A stretch of 43,271 nt of DNA from Bradyrhizobium sp. 1 (GTDB lineage Bacteria; Pseudomonadota; Alphaproteobacteria; Rhizobiales; Xanthobacteraceae): contig NZ_JADPJH010000022.1 in the NCBI RefSeq assembly GCF_023073315.1, forward strand, positions 472,246-515,516, written 5' to 3'. The notes below the pieces were generated by a model that was not told where the DNA came from, made no database searches, and was given only the letters and a program-made list of their open reading frames with translations. The translations under genes and the position numbers were made by a program. Below, piece after piece: positions 1 through 7,681 of this stretch; the stretch's first letter is position 1, and each line of letters begins with the position of its first letter.

Positions 1-37
1 TCCCCCTCATCCGCATCGCATCTCCGATGCGCTGCGG

Positions 38-61
38 CCTCTCCCCGCAAGCGGGGAGAGG
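38..61. repeat. Short palindromic repeat hairpin (CTCTCCCCGC family)
   Basis: A perfect 11-bp inverted repeat (CCTCTCCCCGC / GCGGGGAGAGG) with a 2-base loop. The same arm recurs at 7519-7660 and 18587-18730 and, with CTCGCCCCGC, at 39135-39158, so this looks like a single-hairpin member or fragment of a dispersed intergenic family. No gene is visible in bases 1-190 apart from the leader of the next gene. Confidence 0.75.
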
Positions 62-190
62 CGTAAGAGCACCATCGCGCCCTGCATATTCGCCGCCCCC
101 TCACGCATCTTTGGCTTACCTGCCGCGACCGATTGTGGCTACAACGGTCCCCGCAACAAACCCAAACAACAACGCCAAGGGAGAAACAAC

Positions 191-1402
191 ATGCAAAAAC
201 TCATCGCCGTGGTCGCGGCCGGTCTTGCCCTCGCCGCCACATCAGGCGCCGCGCAGGCGCAGATTTCCGACGACGTCGTCAAGATCGGCGTGCTCACGGA
301 CATGTCGAGCCTCTATGCGGACGCAACTGGCAAGGGCTCGCTTGCCGCCGTCGAGATGGCGGTTGCCGATTACGGCGCCAAGGTCGCCGGCAAGCCTGTG
401 CAGGTGGTCGCGGCCGATCACCAGAACAAGCCTGACGTCGGCGTCAACATCGCCCGCAACTGGTATGACAACGACAAGGTCGACGCGATCTTCGACGTGC
501 CGACGTCGTCCGTCGCCTTGCCGATCTCGGCGCTGACGCGCGAGAAGAACAAGATCAACATCAATTCCGGCGGCGGCTCCTCCGACATCACAGGCCCGGC
601 CTGCTCGCCCAACACCGTGCACTGGACCTACGACACCTACGCGCTGTCGAACGTCGCCGGCAAGGCGATGGTGAAGCGCGGCGAGGACACCTGGTTCTTC
701 GTCACCGCCGACTACGCCTTCGGCATGGCGCTGCAGCGCGACGCCGCCAACGTCGTCAAGGAGAGCGGCGGCAAGGTGCTCGGCGAGGTCCGCCATCCGC
801 TCAATTCGTCGGACTTCTCCTCCTTCCTGCTCCAGGCCCAGGCCTCCAAGGCCAAGGTGGTCGCGCTCGCGAATGCCGGCGGCGACACCACCAATGCGCT
901 GAAGCAGGCCGCCGAGTTCGGCCTGGTGCAAGGCGGGCAGAAGATGATCGCGCTGCTGCAGGAGATCACCGACACGCATTCGCTAGGCATCAAGGCCACC
1001 CAGGGCCTGATCGTCACCGACGCGTTCTACTGGGACATGAACGAGGAGACGCGCGCCTTCTCAAAACGCTTCAACGACAAGGTCGGGCACATGCCGACCA
1101 TGATCCAGGCCGGGCTCTATTCGGCGACCATGCACTATCTGAAGGCGATCGAGGCCATCACGACCGACGAGGCGCCGAAGGTGATGGCGCAGATGCGCGC
1201 CACGCCGGTCAACGACTTCTTCGCCAAAAACGGCAAGATCCGCATCGACGGCCGCATGGTCCACGACATGTATTTGTTCGAGGTGAAGAAGCCCGAGGAA
1301 TCCAAGGGCGAGTGGGACCTCTACAAGCTGATTGCCACCGTGCCCGGCGACGAGGCGTTCCGCCCGCTCGACAAGGGCGGCTGCCCGCTGGTGACGCACT
1401 GA
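191..1402 (+). CDS. ABC transporter substrate-binding protein, branched-chain amino acid type
   Basis: A 403-residue exported protein. Residues 1-24 form a signal peptide ending AQA. The mature part begins with the I-G-V-L-T-D-M-S pattern typical of the Peripla_BP_6 (LivK-like) fold and keeps that fold to the end, including the S-G-G-G-S-S-D segment and the F-V-T-A-D-Y-A-F-G hinge. It should bind a small ligand (amino acid, amide or aromatic acid) in the periplasm for a Liv/Urt-type ABC importer. No permease or ATPase gene adjoins it here, so it is either an orphan binding protein or its partners lie to the left of the window. The start has a GGGAGAAACAAC leader. A strong hairpin terminator follows. 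The ligand cannot be assigned from sequence. Confidence 0.9.
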   Translation: MQKLIAVVAAGLALAATSGAAQAQISDDVVKIGVLTDMSSLYADATGKGSLAAVEMAVADYGAKVAGKPVQVVAADHQNKPDVGVNIARNWYDNDKVDAIFDVPTSSVALPISALTREKNKININSGGGSSDITGPACSPNTVHWTYDTYALSNVAGKAMVKRGEDTWFFVTADYAFGMALQRDAANVVKESGGKVLGEVRHPLNSSDFSSFLLQAQASKAKVVALANAGGDTTNALKQAAEFGLVQGGQKMIALLQEITDTHSLGIKATQGLIVTDAFYWDMNEETRAFSKRFNDKVGHMPTMIQAGLYSATMHYLKAIEAITTDEAPKVMAQMRATPVNDFFAKNGKIRIDGRMVHDMYLFEVKKPEESKGEWDLYKLIATVPGDEAFRPLDKGGCPLVTH

Positions 1403-1447
1403 GATTCTCCCTCGCCCCGCAAGGGGCGGGCTAACAAAGTCACGACA

Positions 1448-1480
1448 GCGCGCCCGGTGAAAACCGGGCGCGCTTCGTTT
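1448..1480 (+). terminator. Intrinsic terminator after the binding-protein gene
   Basis: A perfect 11-bp stem (GCGCGCCCGGT at 1448-1458, ACCGGGCGCGC at 1463-1473) with a GAAA tetraloop, followed by TTCGTTT. It lies between two convergent genes and may serve both. A partial CTCGCCCCGC-family repeat arm sits just before it at about 1409-1430. Confidence 0.8.
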
Positions 1481-1500
1481 AGCAGGCGTTCTGAGCCGCA

Positions 1501-2031
1501 TTACTCCGAGTACTTGAACTCGGGCATGTTCTTCAGCTCGTCCTTGGTCGCGTTGAACACGGCGTGGTCCGGATACCACTTCGACGAAGACGACGTCGTC
1601 GACGCATTATTGTTGGCAGTGCCTGTGGTCGCAGCGCCGGTAGTCGTGGTCGCAGCCGGGCGATTGGCGCTGTTGTTCGCGGTCGTGTTGGCAACCGGCT
1701 GGTTGACGAACTTCAGCTTTTCGAACGGGATCGCAACCATGTGCTCGCCCATGCCGAGGAAGCCGCCGACCCCGATGACCGCGAGCTTGACGTTGCCGCT
1801 CTTGTCCATCAACAGATCGCTGATGGAGCCGATCTTCTCGTTGGCGTCGTTGTAGACATTGATGCCGTCCATCTTGGACGTGCGCCACTCGCCGGAAGCC
1901 GAAGTGGCGGTGGTTGCCGCCGCGGCAGGTGCCTTGCTGGTGTCGGTCGTGGCGGTCGGCGATTGCGCAAACGTAACGGTCGCAAGTAGAGCCGTGCCGG
2001 CAAGACCGGCGGCGATCGATTTCATCAACAT
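1501..2031 (-). CDS. Exported PRC-barrel domain protein
   Basis: A 176-residue protein. I chose the ATG at 2031 because AGGA lies 8 bases upstream and the next residues (M-L-M-K-S-I-A-A-G-L-A-G) begin a signal peptide ending near TFAQ. After a Thr/Ala-rich linker comes one PRC-barrel domain (about residues 45-100) with the usual G-S-I-S-D-L-L-M-D core, V-I-G-V-G-G-F-L-G and V-A-I-P-F-E-K-L. A second low-complexity Ala/Thr/Asn/Ser segment precedes a short C-terminal tail. PRC-barrels are small beta-barrels in RNA processing, photosynthetic reaction centres and many exported rhizobial proteins of unknown role. A periplasmic location is inferred. An overlapping double palindrome at 2145-2167 sits upstream. 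Confidence 0.85.
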   Translation of the reverse strand: MLMKSIAAGLAGTALLATVTFAQSPTATTDTSKAPAAAATTATSASGEWRTSKMDGINVYNDANEKIGSISDLLMDKSGNVKLAVIGVGGFLGMGEHMVAIPFEKLKFVNQPVANTTANNSANRPAATTTTGAATTGTANNNASTTSSSSKWYPDHAVFNATKDELKNMPEFKYSE

Positions 2032-2144
2032 TGTTGTCCTCTCCTTCAGCAGAAAACTTGTGCTGGGAGAACAACGCTGCCTACTCGCAGTTCCTGAGAC
2101 GCGGCAATTTCGTCGCGCAATAATGGCGCTGCGTTGCGATGAAA

Positions 2145-2167
2145 GTTCCCGCGCGCGGGAACGTTCC
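2145..2167. promoter_or_regulatory. Overlapping double palindrome upstream of the PRC-barrel gene
   Basis: Bases 2145-2162 form a perfect 18-bp palindrome (GTTCCCGCGC and its complement). Bases 2158-2167 form a second perfect palindrome, GGAACGTTCC, sharing the GGAAC box. Three GTTCC/GGAAC half-sites are thus packed in 23 bp, about 115 bp upstream of the PRC-barrel start. This could be an operator. I found no matching EcfG-type -10 at the required spacing. Confidence 0.4.
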
Positions 2168-2247
2168 AGATGCACAATTCCCCGCCGACGACCGTGCGCC
2201 TGGGTGAGCACGAGCGTGGCGGGGAACGCGCCGACCTGCGTCGTCAG

Positions 2248-2286
2248 GTCAGCTCTGGAAGTCAGCTCTTGAAGTCAGCTCTGGTA
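2248..2286. repeat. Three tandem 13-bp repeats across a stop codon
   Basis: Three contiguous 13-base units read GTCAGCTCTGGAA, GTCAGCTCTTGAA and GTCAGCTCTGGTA. The stop codon (2275-2277) of the gene on the minus strand lies inside the third unit, so the last codons and the stop have been copied twice into the 3' flank. The period is not a multiple of three. Confidence 0.85.
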
Positions 2287-2859
2287 GTCGATCAGAAGTG
2301 CGGAGAAGTCCGAGCTGCTCGATGCGCTCGTCGAACTGCCGTTGGCCCCGTAGGACGAGCTCGACGATTGCGACTGCTGCAGCGCCTGGAGGAACTGCTC
2401 GAGGAGCTTGGCCGTGCTGCTGTCGGTCGAACTGCTGCTTGTCGAATCCGTGGTCGATGTCGACGACGAGTCTGAAGGGGAGCCGCCATCCGACGGCGGC
2501 GGACCGGGCGGGGGGCCGCCCGCACCGCCTGGGCCGCCGGGCCCCTTGGCGAAGGCGGACTGAAACACGCCCTTCAGCTCGGTGGCCTGGTCCGACGTCA
2601 GCGTCCCGTTCGAGACCTCGCCGGAGATGAGGTCGTCGATCTTCGACTTCAGGCCGTCCTTGGACGGCCTGGCGCCGCTCGACTGATCGCTGGAGCGGCT
2701 CTGCTGGAGCGCGGTATCGATGTCTTGCAGGGCGGTCGTGAGGGCGGACTGGTCCGACGACGAAATCGTGCCGTCGGACACTTCCGATTGCAATTCCTGC
2801 TGCAGCTTTTGCAGCGGAGACTGGTAATTACCGGCGGAGGCCGCCGAAATCGAGGTCAT
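2275..2859 (-). CDS. Ser-rich protein with two helical D/N-G-T repeats
   Basis: A 194-residue protein that I do not recognise as a named family. It starts at the ATG at 2859 (M-T-S-I-S-A-A-S-A-G-N-Y). Two related helical segments are visible: E-V-S-D-G-T-I-S-S-S-D-Q-S-A-L near residues 25-45, and E-V-S-N-G-T-L-T-S-D-Q-A-T-E-L near residues 80-100. They resemble degenerate EF-hand halves (D-G-x-I/L then an exiting helix), but the acidic calcium ligands before the glycine are missing, so calcium binding is not claimed. A Gly/Pro linker and a long Ser/Thr-rich stretch follow. No signal peptide is visible. It is divergent from the response-regulator gene across a 180-bp gap. Confidence 0.75.
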   Translation of the reverse strand: MTSISAASAGNYQSPLQKLQQELQSEVSDGTISSSDQSALTTALQDIDTALQQSRSSDQSSGARPSKDGLKSKIDDLISGEVSNGTLTSDQATELKGVFQSAFAKGPGGPGGAGGPPPGPPPSDGGSPSDSSSTSTTDSTSSSSTDSSTAKLLEQFLQALQQSQSSSSSYGANGSSTSASSSSDFSALLIDYQS

Positions 2860-3039
2860 GATGATACCGTGGTTTTTGCGGGGTTTCGTACGCGATTGCG
2901 CCACGATATGGTTAACGGCCTTAACGAGATCTTGCCGCTCCACTGCCTGCTCGTTGCGGCGTGTTACGTAGAGACGTCCAGAAACAATCTGAAACAAAAA
3001 TCTTCGCCTTTTGGCCCGAATCTTGGACAAACAAAGCGC

Positions 3040-3780
3040 ATGGCCATCACCAATCCCAACATCCTGGTCGTCGAGGACGACCGCGAAACGCGGACGTTGA
3101 TTGCGAAGTACCTGCGCAACAACGCCTGCAATGTCACCGCCGTGAGCGATGGCCGCGAGATGTCGCGCGCCATGGCCGATCATCGCGTGGACCTCATCAT
3201 CCTCGACGTCATGCTGCCCGGCGAGGACGGTCTCAGCCTGTGCCGCAAGGTGCGCGCGGAGGCACAGACGCCGATCATCATGCTGACCGCGCGCGGCGAG
3301 GACGTCGACCGCATCGTCGGCCTGGAGATGGGCGCCGACGACTATTTGCCAAAGCCCTTCAACCCGCGCGAGCTGCTCGCCCGTATCAACGCGGTGCTGC
3401 GCCGCCAGGCCGCGGCACAGGCGGCGAGCTCGATCGAAGGCGCAAGCACGCTCGCCTTCGAGGGCTGGCGCATTGATCTGCGCCTGCGCGAGCTGCGCAA
3501 TCCGGAAGGCGCGCGCGTCGCGGTGACCAGCGCCGAGTTCGATCTGCTCAGGACGTTCTGCGAACGGCCCGGCCGCGTGCTGTCGCGCGACAGCCTGCTC
3601 GACCTCACGCAGGGCCGCAACACCGGCTCGTTCGAGCGCTCGATCGACGTGCTGGTCAGCCGCATCCGCCGCAAGATCGAACCCAACCCGGCCGATCCCT
3701 CCATCATCAAGACGGTGCGCTCCGGCGGTTATCTATTCACGCCCAGGACTGAAGCAGTCGCTGCGCCCATGAGCAGCTGA
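3040..3780 (+). CDS. OmpR/PhoB-family response regulator
   Basis: A 246-residue two-domain regulator. The receiver domain (about 7-120) has the acidic pair E-D-D near residue 12, the phosphorylated Asp56 in I-I-L-D-V-M-L-P, Thr83 in M-L-T-A-R and Lys105 in L-P-K-P-F. The C-terminal winged helix (about 140-235) ends R-S-G-G-Y-L-F, the usual OmpR-type wing. The ATG at 3040 is chosen because the receiver begins seven residues later; upstream in-frame sequence is not protein-like. The sensor kinase gene follows after 13 bases, so the two form an operon. The leader has two GAAACAA tracts (2980-3000) that might be autoregulatory sites, but that is only a guess. The stimulus is unknown. Confidence 0.93.
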   Translation: MAITNPNILVVEDDRETRTLIAKYLRNNACNVTAVSDGREMSRAMADHRVDLIILDVMLPGEDGLSLCRKVRAEAQTPIIMLTARGEDVDRIVGLEMGADDYLPKPFNPRELLARINAVLRRQAAAQAASSIEGASTLAFEGWRIDLRLRELRNPEGARVAVTSAEFDLLRTFCERPGRVLSRDSLLDLTQGRNTGSFERSIDVLVSRIRRKIEPNPADPSIIKTVRSGGYLFTPRTEAVAAPMSS

Positions 3781-3793
3781 CGGAACGCCGACG

Positions 3794-5119
3794 ATGAGGC
3801 CGTTCGGGTTCTTCCATCTCAAGGGTATCGGCGGGCAGATCGCCGCGCTGGTGCTGGCGTCCACCGTCACGCTCCATCTCGTCGTCACCGCCGCCTTCCT
3901 GATCAGCCGGCCGGACCGCCTGGACACGCCGCCGGACGGCGCCCATCAATTGACCGATGCCGCGCTGCTGCTCGGCTCGAGCGAAGCCGGTGAACGGCCG
4001 CGCCTCATCGCCAATCTCAGCCGTGCCTTCCCCAAGCTCGGCCTCGAGACGATCGCGCCCGGCACGGCGACGATCGTCGACGAGAGCGAAGGCATGCACG
4101 TGCACGGCATGCGCCGCCACCTCGGCCAGTCCTACAAGGTGATGCAGCTCGGTCCCGAAGGCGGTGCGCGGCGCATCGGCGTGCAATTGCCCGACGGCAC
4201 CATCATCGCCGGCCGTGTCGACGGCGGTCCGCGTCCGTGGTTCTGGGGCGCGCCGTGGCTGGTGACGCTGATGACCGCCTTCATCTCCATCAGCGTGCTC
4301 GGCCTGTGGGCGGCGCGCGCGCTGGCGGCGCCGCTGTCGTCCTTCGCCAAGGCCGCCGAGAATTTCAGCCTGGACGTCGCCGGCGAGCCGCTGCCCGAAC
4401 GCGGCCCGGAGGAGATGCGCTCGGTCGCGCGCGCGCTCAACCGCATGCATGAGCGGATCGCGCGGCTGATGTCCGATCGCACCAAGATGCTGGCCGCGAT
4501 CAGCCACGATCTGCGCACCCCGATCACGCGGCTGCGCCTGCGCGCCGAGTTCATCGAGGACGAAGGCAACCGCAAGCGCATGCTGATCGATCTCGACCAG
4601 ATGCGTTCGATGCTGGAAAGCGTGCTGTCGCTGTTGCGCAACGATCGCAAGGTCGAGGCGGTGACCCTGGTCGACATCGCCAGCACGCTGCAACTGATCG
4701 CCGACCAGTTCGGCGACATGGGCCATGTCGTGCATTACGAGGGCCCGCTATCTGCAACCGCCGCGGCCCGTCCCGACGATCTGCATCGCGGCGTCACCAA
4801 CCTCGTCGAGAACGCGGTGCGCTTCGGCGCCGAGGTCACGGTCCGCCTCGACATATCGGGCACAAAACTCGTCATCGACGTCGAGGACGACGGCCCCGGC
4901 ATTTCCGACGCGCGCAAGCAGGAGATGCTGGAGCCGTTCGTGCGCGGCGACGACGCCCGCACCATGGACGATTCCACCGGCTTCGGCCTCGGCCTGTCGA
5001 TCGCGCGCGCGATCGCACTCGCCCATGGCGGCGAGCTGTCGCTGCACGACCGCGAGCCGCACGGGCTCATCGTGCGGATGCAATTGCCGGTGTGGCAGCA
5101 GCCGCGGCTGGCTGCGTAG
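3794..5119 (+). CDS. Membrane sensor histidine kinase, EnvZ/RstB type
   Basis: A 441-residue kinase partner of the preceding regulator. Transmembrane helix 1 spans about residues 13-37. A periplasmic segment of about 110 residues follows, and helix 2 is at about 153-176 after the P-W-F-W-G-A-P-W motif. A HAMP linker comes next, then the phosphoacceptor helix with His238 in A-A-I-S-H-D-L-R-T-P-I-T-R. The ATPase domain shows the N box (N-L-V-E-N-A-V-R-F-G), the G1 box (D-D-G-P-G-I) and the G2 box (G-F-G-L-G-L-S-I). All catalytic elements are intact. The Arg after T-P-I-T is typical of EnvZ-like kinases. It should autophosphorylate and pass phosphate to Asp56 of the regulator. Confidence 0.93.
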   Translation: MRPFGFFHLKGIGGQIAALVLASTVTLHLVVTAAFLISRPDRLDTPPDGAHQLTDAALLLGSSEAGERPRLIANLSRAFPKLGLETIAPGTATIVDESEGMHVHGMRRHLGQSYKVMQLGPEGGARRIGVQLPDGTIIAGRVDGGPRPWFWGAPWLVTLMTAFISISVLGLWAARALAAPLSSFAKAAENFSLDVAGEPLPERGPEEMRSVARALNRMHERIARLMSDRTKMLAAISHDLRTPITRLRLRAEFIEDEGNRKRMLIDLDQMRSMLESVLSLLRNDRKVEAVTLVDIASTLQLIADQFGDMGHVVHYEGPLSATAAARPDDLHRGVTNLVENAVRFGAEVTVRLDISGTKLVIDVEDDGPGISDARKQEMLEPFVRGDDARTMDDSTGFGLGLSIARAIALAHGGELSLHDREPHGLIVRMQLPVWQQPRLAA

Positions 5120-5121
5120 CT

Positions 5122-5337
5122 TCAGGCCGCGAGCGGCGGGTGCGCGATGGGCATCTCGTCGAAGATTGCCACCGCCTCGAAGCGATAGTTGCAAGCGTGG
5201 CAGGTCCAGAGATAGGACACGCGCCCCTCGCCCGGCTCGATCCAGTCGGGCTGCGCGATCGGCGTGCCGCACTGGGCACAGGGATTCCGTCTGGGGATAT
5301 CGCTGGTCTGGGCTTTGACCATGTTTGTTTTTGTCAT
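5122..5337 (-). CDS. Small four-cysteine zinc-ribbon protein
   Basis: A 71-residue protein with C-A-Q-C-G near residue 20 and C-H-A-C-N near residue 46, a CxxC-x(n)-CxxC pair expected to hold one zinc ion. Aromatic and acidic residues lie between the pairs. AGAGGTG precedes the ATG at 5337. It is convergent with the kinase gene, whose stop lies two bases away. Small zinc ribbons of this kind are common uncharacterised rhizobial proteins; a nucleic-acid or protein-binding role is possible but not shown. Confidence 0.75.
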   Translation of the reverse strand: MTKTNMVKAQTSDIPRRNPCAQCGTPIAQPDWIEPGEGRVSYLWTCHACNYRFEAVAIFDEMPIAHPPLAA

Positions 5338-5580
5338 GGCACCTCTCCCGATTCGCAGACCGCTTCATACTCGCTTTCGCATCCTAGCGCGAATAGACAG
5401 GCGTGCTGTCGCGAGTTGCCCGCCTGAGGGAACTCTTGCGCCAGAATTGAGTCGTCACGACGGCTCTGCGCCGCGAAATCGAGAGCGGCGGCGTTTGGTC
5501 ACATCATCGCCGCGTTCGGGGGGCCTAACGGCACCGGGCGCAGGTGACTTAAGACATCGCCGCTCGGGGACATCAGGGAT

Positions 5581-6123
5581 ATGATGAAAATTTTACGCGT
5601 TGCCGCGCTCATTGCGGCCGGACTGATGTCGTCGCAGGCCGCCTTCGCGGGCGAAGCCGACTATTCCGAGATGGTCGCGGCCCATGCGCGCGCCAACGGC
5701 GTACCGGAGGCGCTGGTGCACCGCGTGATCATGCGCGAGAGCCGCTACCAGCCAGGTCTGGTCGGCCATGGCGGCACCATCGGCCTGATGCAGATCAAGC
5801 TCGCGACCGCGCGCGGCGTCGGCTACACCGGCGATGCCGCAGGCCTGCGCGATCCCAACACCAATCTCACCTACGCCGTCAAATACCTCGCCGGCGCCTA
5901 TCACGCCGCCAATGGCGACCACGCCCGGGCGGTGCGTTATTTCGCGGGCGGCTATTACTACGTTGCCAAGCACCAGCGGCAGCAGATGGTGCAACAGGCC
6001 AGCACTGAGACCTGGCTGGAGCCGAACGGCAACCCGCAGCCGATATTCGGCACCCTCCCGCACAAGAAGCTGGCCCAGCGCGTCCGCAATGCGCGGGCGC
6101 AGGTTCCCGGGAACATGCGTTGA
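5581..6123 (+). CDS. Small exported lytic transglycosylase (SLT domain)
   Basis: A 180-residue protein with a signal peptide (residues 1-24, ending A-F-A-G). The SLT fold shows the catalytic Glu in M-R-E-S-R-Y-Q, then G-L-M-Q-I-K, and the N-x-x-Y-A-V-K-Y-L-A-G motif, with Y-F-A-G-G-Y near the end. It should cleave the MurNAc-GlcNAc bond of peptidoglycan and leave a 1,6-anhydro end. The size matches short VirB1-like enzymes, which open the wall for envelope machines or recycle muropeptides. Two adjacent ATGs (5581 and 5584) are possible starts. No secretion-system gene is nearby, so a general wall-turnover role is the safer reading. The 243-bp gap upstream shows no clear motif. Confidence 0.88.
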   Translation: MMKILRVAALIAAGLMSSQAAFAGEADYSEMVAAHARANGVPEALVHRVIMRESRYQPGLVGHGGTIGLMQIKLATARGVGYTGDAAGLRDPNTNLTYAVKYLAGAYHAANGDHARAVRYFAGGYYYVAKHQRQQMVQQASTETWLEPNGNPQPIFGTLPHKKLAQRVRNARAQVPGNMR

Positions 6124-6153
6124 CACCAGCCGTCACTGGCCTACATTAGAGCC

Positions 6154-6277
6154 GTTCCGAGGGGTGCTCCGAGGAGGAGCTGAGATACCGCTAAATGGGC
6201 AAGCCTGCACTTCAGCAAGCCGGCCCAGGACCGCGGTGACCCTTTGAACCTGATCCGGGTCATGCCGGCGAAGGGAC
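6154..6277 (+). promoter_or_regulatory. TPP riboswitch (thi box) controlling thiO
   Basis: The two conserved cores of the THI element are present: G-G-G-G-T-G-C ... C-T-G-A-G-A (6161-6185) and A-C-C-C-T-T-T-G-A-A-C-C-T-G-A-T-C ... (6239-6255), ending with CCGGCGAAGGGA. The closing helix P1 can form between GTTCC (6154-6158) and GGGAC (6273-6277). The likely thiO ribosome-binding site, AAGGGA (6271-6276), lies in the 3' strand of that helix, about 5 bases before the ATG. TPP binding would therefore hide the ribosome-binding site directly, meaning translational rather than terminator control. No U-tract terminator lies between the aptamer and the gene. Confidence 0.95.
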
Positions 6278-6281
6278 AGGG

Positions 6282-7301
6282 ATGTTGCAGACGACCAAAC
6301 GTCCGGATTCACCGGTATCCATCATCGGGGCAGGCATTGCAGGGGCCTGGCAAGCGCTGTTGTTCGCGCAGGCCGGCCATTGCGTGACCCTCCACGAGCG
6401 CGGTGACGCGGCCATGACCGATGCCACCAGCCACTGGGCCGGCGGCATGCTCGCGCCCTGGTGCGAGGCGGAGGTTTCCGAGCCCATCATCTCCAGGCTC
6501 GGCCAGCGCTCGCTCGATATCTGGCGCCGCGAGCTGCCCGACACGCCCTTCAACGGCTCGTTGGTCGTCGCCCATCCGCGCGAGCGCAACGATTTTGAGC
6601 GTTTTGCGCGGATGACGGAAGGCCACCGCCGGCTCGATGCTGCTGAACTCGCCGAGCTCGAGCCGTCGCTGGAAGGCCGTTTTCGCGATGCGCTGTTCTT
6701 CCCGACCGAGGGCCATGTCGAGCCGCGCCGCGTGCTGCCAAAGCTGCACGAGCGCATCAAAGCTGCCGGCGGCACCATCAAATTCTCCAGCGACGTCACC
6801 GCCCGAGATCTGCAAGGTCTCGACGGCATCGTGATCGACTGCCGCGGCCTCGGCGCCCGCGACGAGCAGCCTGAGCTGCGCGGCGTCAAGGGCGAGATGA
6901 TCTTGATCGAGACCAGCGAGGTGCAGCTGGCCCGCCCGGTGCGGCTGATCCATCCGCGCTGGCCGCTCTACGTCATCCCGCGCGAGGACAATTTGTTCAT
7001 GCTCGGCGCCACCTCGATCGAGGCCGAGGATACCGGCGTCAGCGTCCGCTCCGCGCTGGAGCTTTTGGGCGCGGCCTATGCCGTGCATCCGGCGTTTGGC
7101 GAGGCGCGCATCGTCGAGTTTGGTTCGGGCCTTCGCCCCGCGTATCCCGACAATCTGCCGCGTATCGGCATTCGCGGCGGCCAGATCAGCGTGAACGGAC
7201 TCTACCGCCACGGTTTCCTGATCGCGCCGGCACTGGCCGAGCTGACACTGCAATACGTCCAGCGCGGCCAGATCGACAATGAGGTGATGCAATGCGCGTG
7301 A
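6282..7301 (+). CDS. thiO: Glycine oxidase ThiO (FAD-dependent)
   Basis: A 339-residue flavoenzyme of the DAO family. It oxidises glycine to iminoglycine (dehydroglycine), the precursor that aerobic bacteria feed into thiazole synthesis by ThiG. The dinucleotide-binding motif S-I-I-G-A-G-I-A-G-A-W is at residues 11-21. The H-W-A-G-G-M-L-A-P-W segment matches the ThiO flavin region, and the C-terminal G-L-R-P-A-Y-P-D-N-L-P and G-L-Y-R-H-G-F-L-I-A-P match the substrate/FAD site. It is the first gene of the operon and begins directly behind the TPP riboswitch. It overlaps thiS by 10 bases. Confidence 0.95.
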   Translation: MLQTTKRPDSPVSIIGAGIAGAWQALLFAQAGHCVTLHERGDAAMTDATSHWAGGMLAPWCEAEVSEPIISRLGQRSLDIWRRELPDTPFNGSLVVAHPRERNDFERFARMTEGHRRLDAAELAELEPSLEGRFRDALFFPTEGHVEPRRVLPKLHERIKAAGGTIKFSSDVTARDLQGLDGIVIDCRGLGARDEQPELRGVKGEMILIETSEVQLARPVRLIHPRWPLYVIPREDNLFMLGATSIEAEDTGVSVRSALELLGAAYAVHPAFGEARIVEFGSGLRPAYPDNLPRIGIRGGQISVNGLYRHGFLIAPALAELTLQYVQRGQIDNEVMQCA

Positions 7302-7489
7302 TGGTGAACGGCGAGCAGCGCGAGGTGAACTCGGCCAGCGTCGACGCGCTGCTCTCCGAGCTCGACTACGAGGGCACCCATTTCGCGATCGCACTCAATT
7401 ACGACGTCGTGCCGAAAAGCCGCTGGGCCGAGACCAGCCTGAAGGCCGGCGACGAGATCGAGATCATCACGCCGCGGCAGGGAGGGTGA
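7292..7489 (+). CDS. thiS: Sulfur carrier protein ThiS
   Basis: A 65-residue ubiquitin-fold protein ending in the obligatory Gly-Gly. Its C-terminus is adenylated and then thiocarboxylated to carry sulfur to ThiG. The last residues, I-I-T-P-R-Q-G-G, match the family closely. The ATG at 7292 lies inside thiO. A second in-frame ATG at 7301 overlaps the thiO stop (TGATG), so translation is probably coupled. No thiF-like activating enzyme gene is in the window; it must be encoded elsewhere. Confidence 0.94.
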   Translation: MRVMVNGEQREVNSASVDALLSELDYEGTHFAIALNYDVVPKSRWAETSLKAGDEIEIITPRQGG

Positions 7490-7518
7490 GGTGATGAAAG
7501 CCATCGCCGCCTTCCTTC

Positions 7519-7660
7519 GCCTCTCCCCGCCTGCGGGGAGAGGCCGGAATTTGCAAAGCAAATTCCGGGTGAGGGGGACTCTCCGCGAGTCTCTCTGTCA
7601 CCGTCCCTGCGGAGTGCCCCCCTCACCCCAATCCTCTCCCCGCAAGCGGGGCGAGGGAGC
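7519..7660. repeat. Composite palindromic repeat between thiS and thiG (copy A)
   Basis: A compound inverted element of about 140 bp. It begins with hairpin CTCTCCCCGC/GCGGGGAGAG and continues with hairpin CCGGAATTTGC/GCAAATTCCGG. GTGAGGGG and CCCCTCAC arms then enclose CTCCGC...GCGGAG, and the element ends with CTCTCCCCGC/GCGGGGCGAG. The same architecture, in reverse orientation, is at 18587-18730. It lies inside the thi operon, ends about 20 bases before thiG, and leaves room for the thiG ribosome-binding site (GAGGAG at about 7664). Confidence 0.9.
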
Positions 7661-7681
7661 TAACGAGGAGACACCTCCCAT

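Noticed and set aside
2145..2200. General stress (EcfG-type) promoter from the GGAAC boxes.
   Set aside because: No CGTT-like -10 at 16-17 bases from any GGAAC on either strand.
2248..2286. Possible CRISPR-like repeat.
   Set aside because: The units are contiguous without spacers and only 13 bp long. No CRISPR array was seen anywhere in the window.
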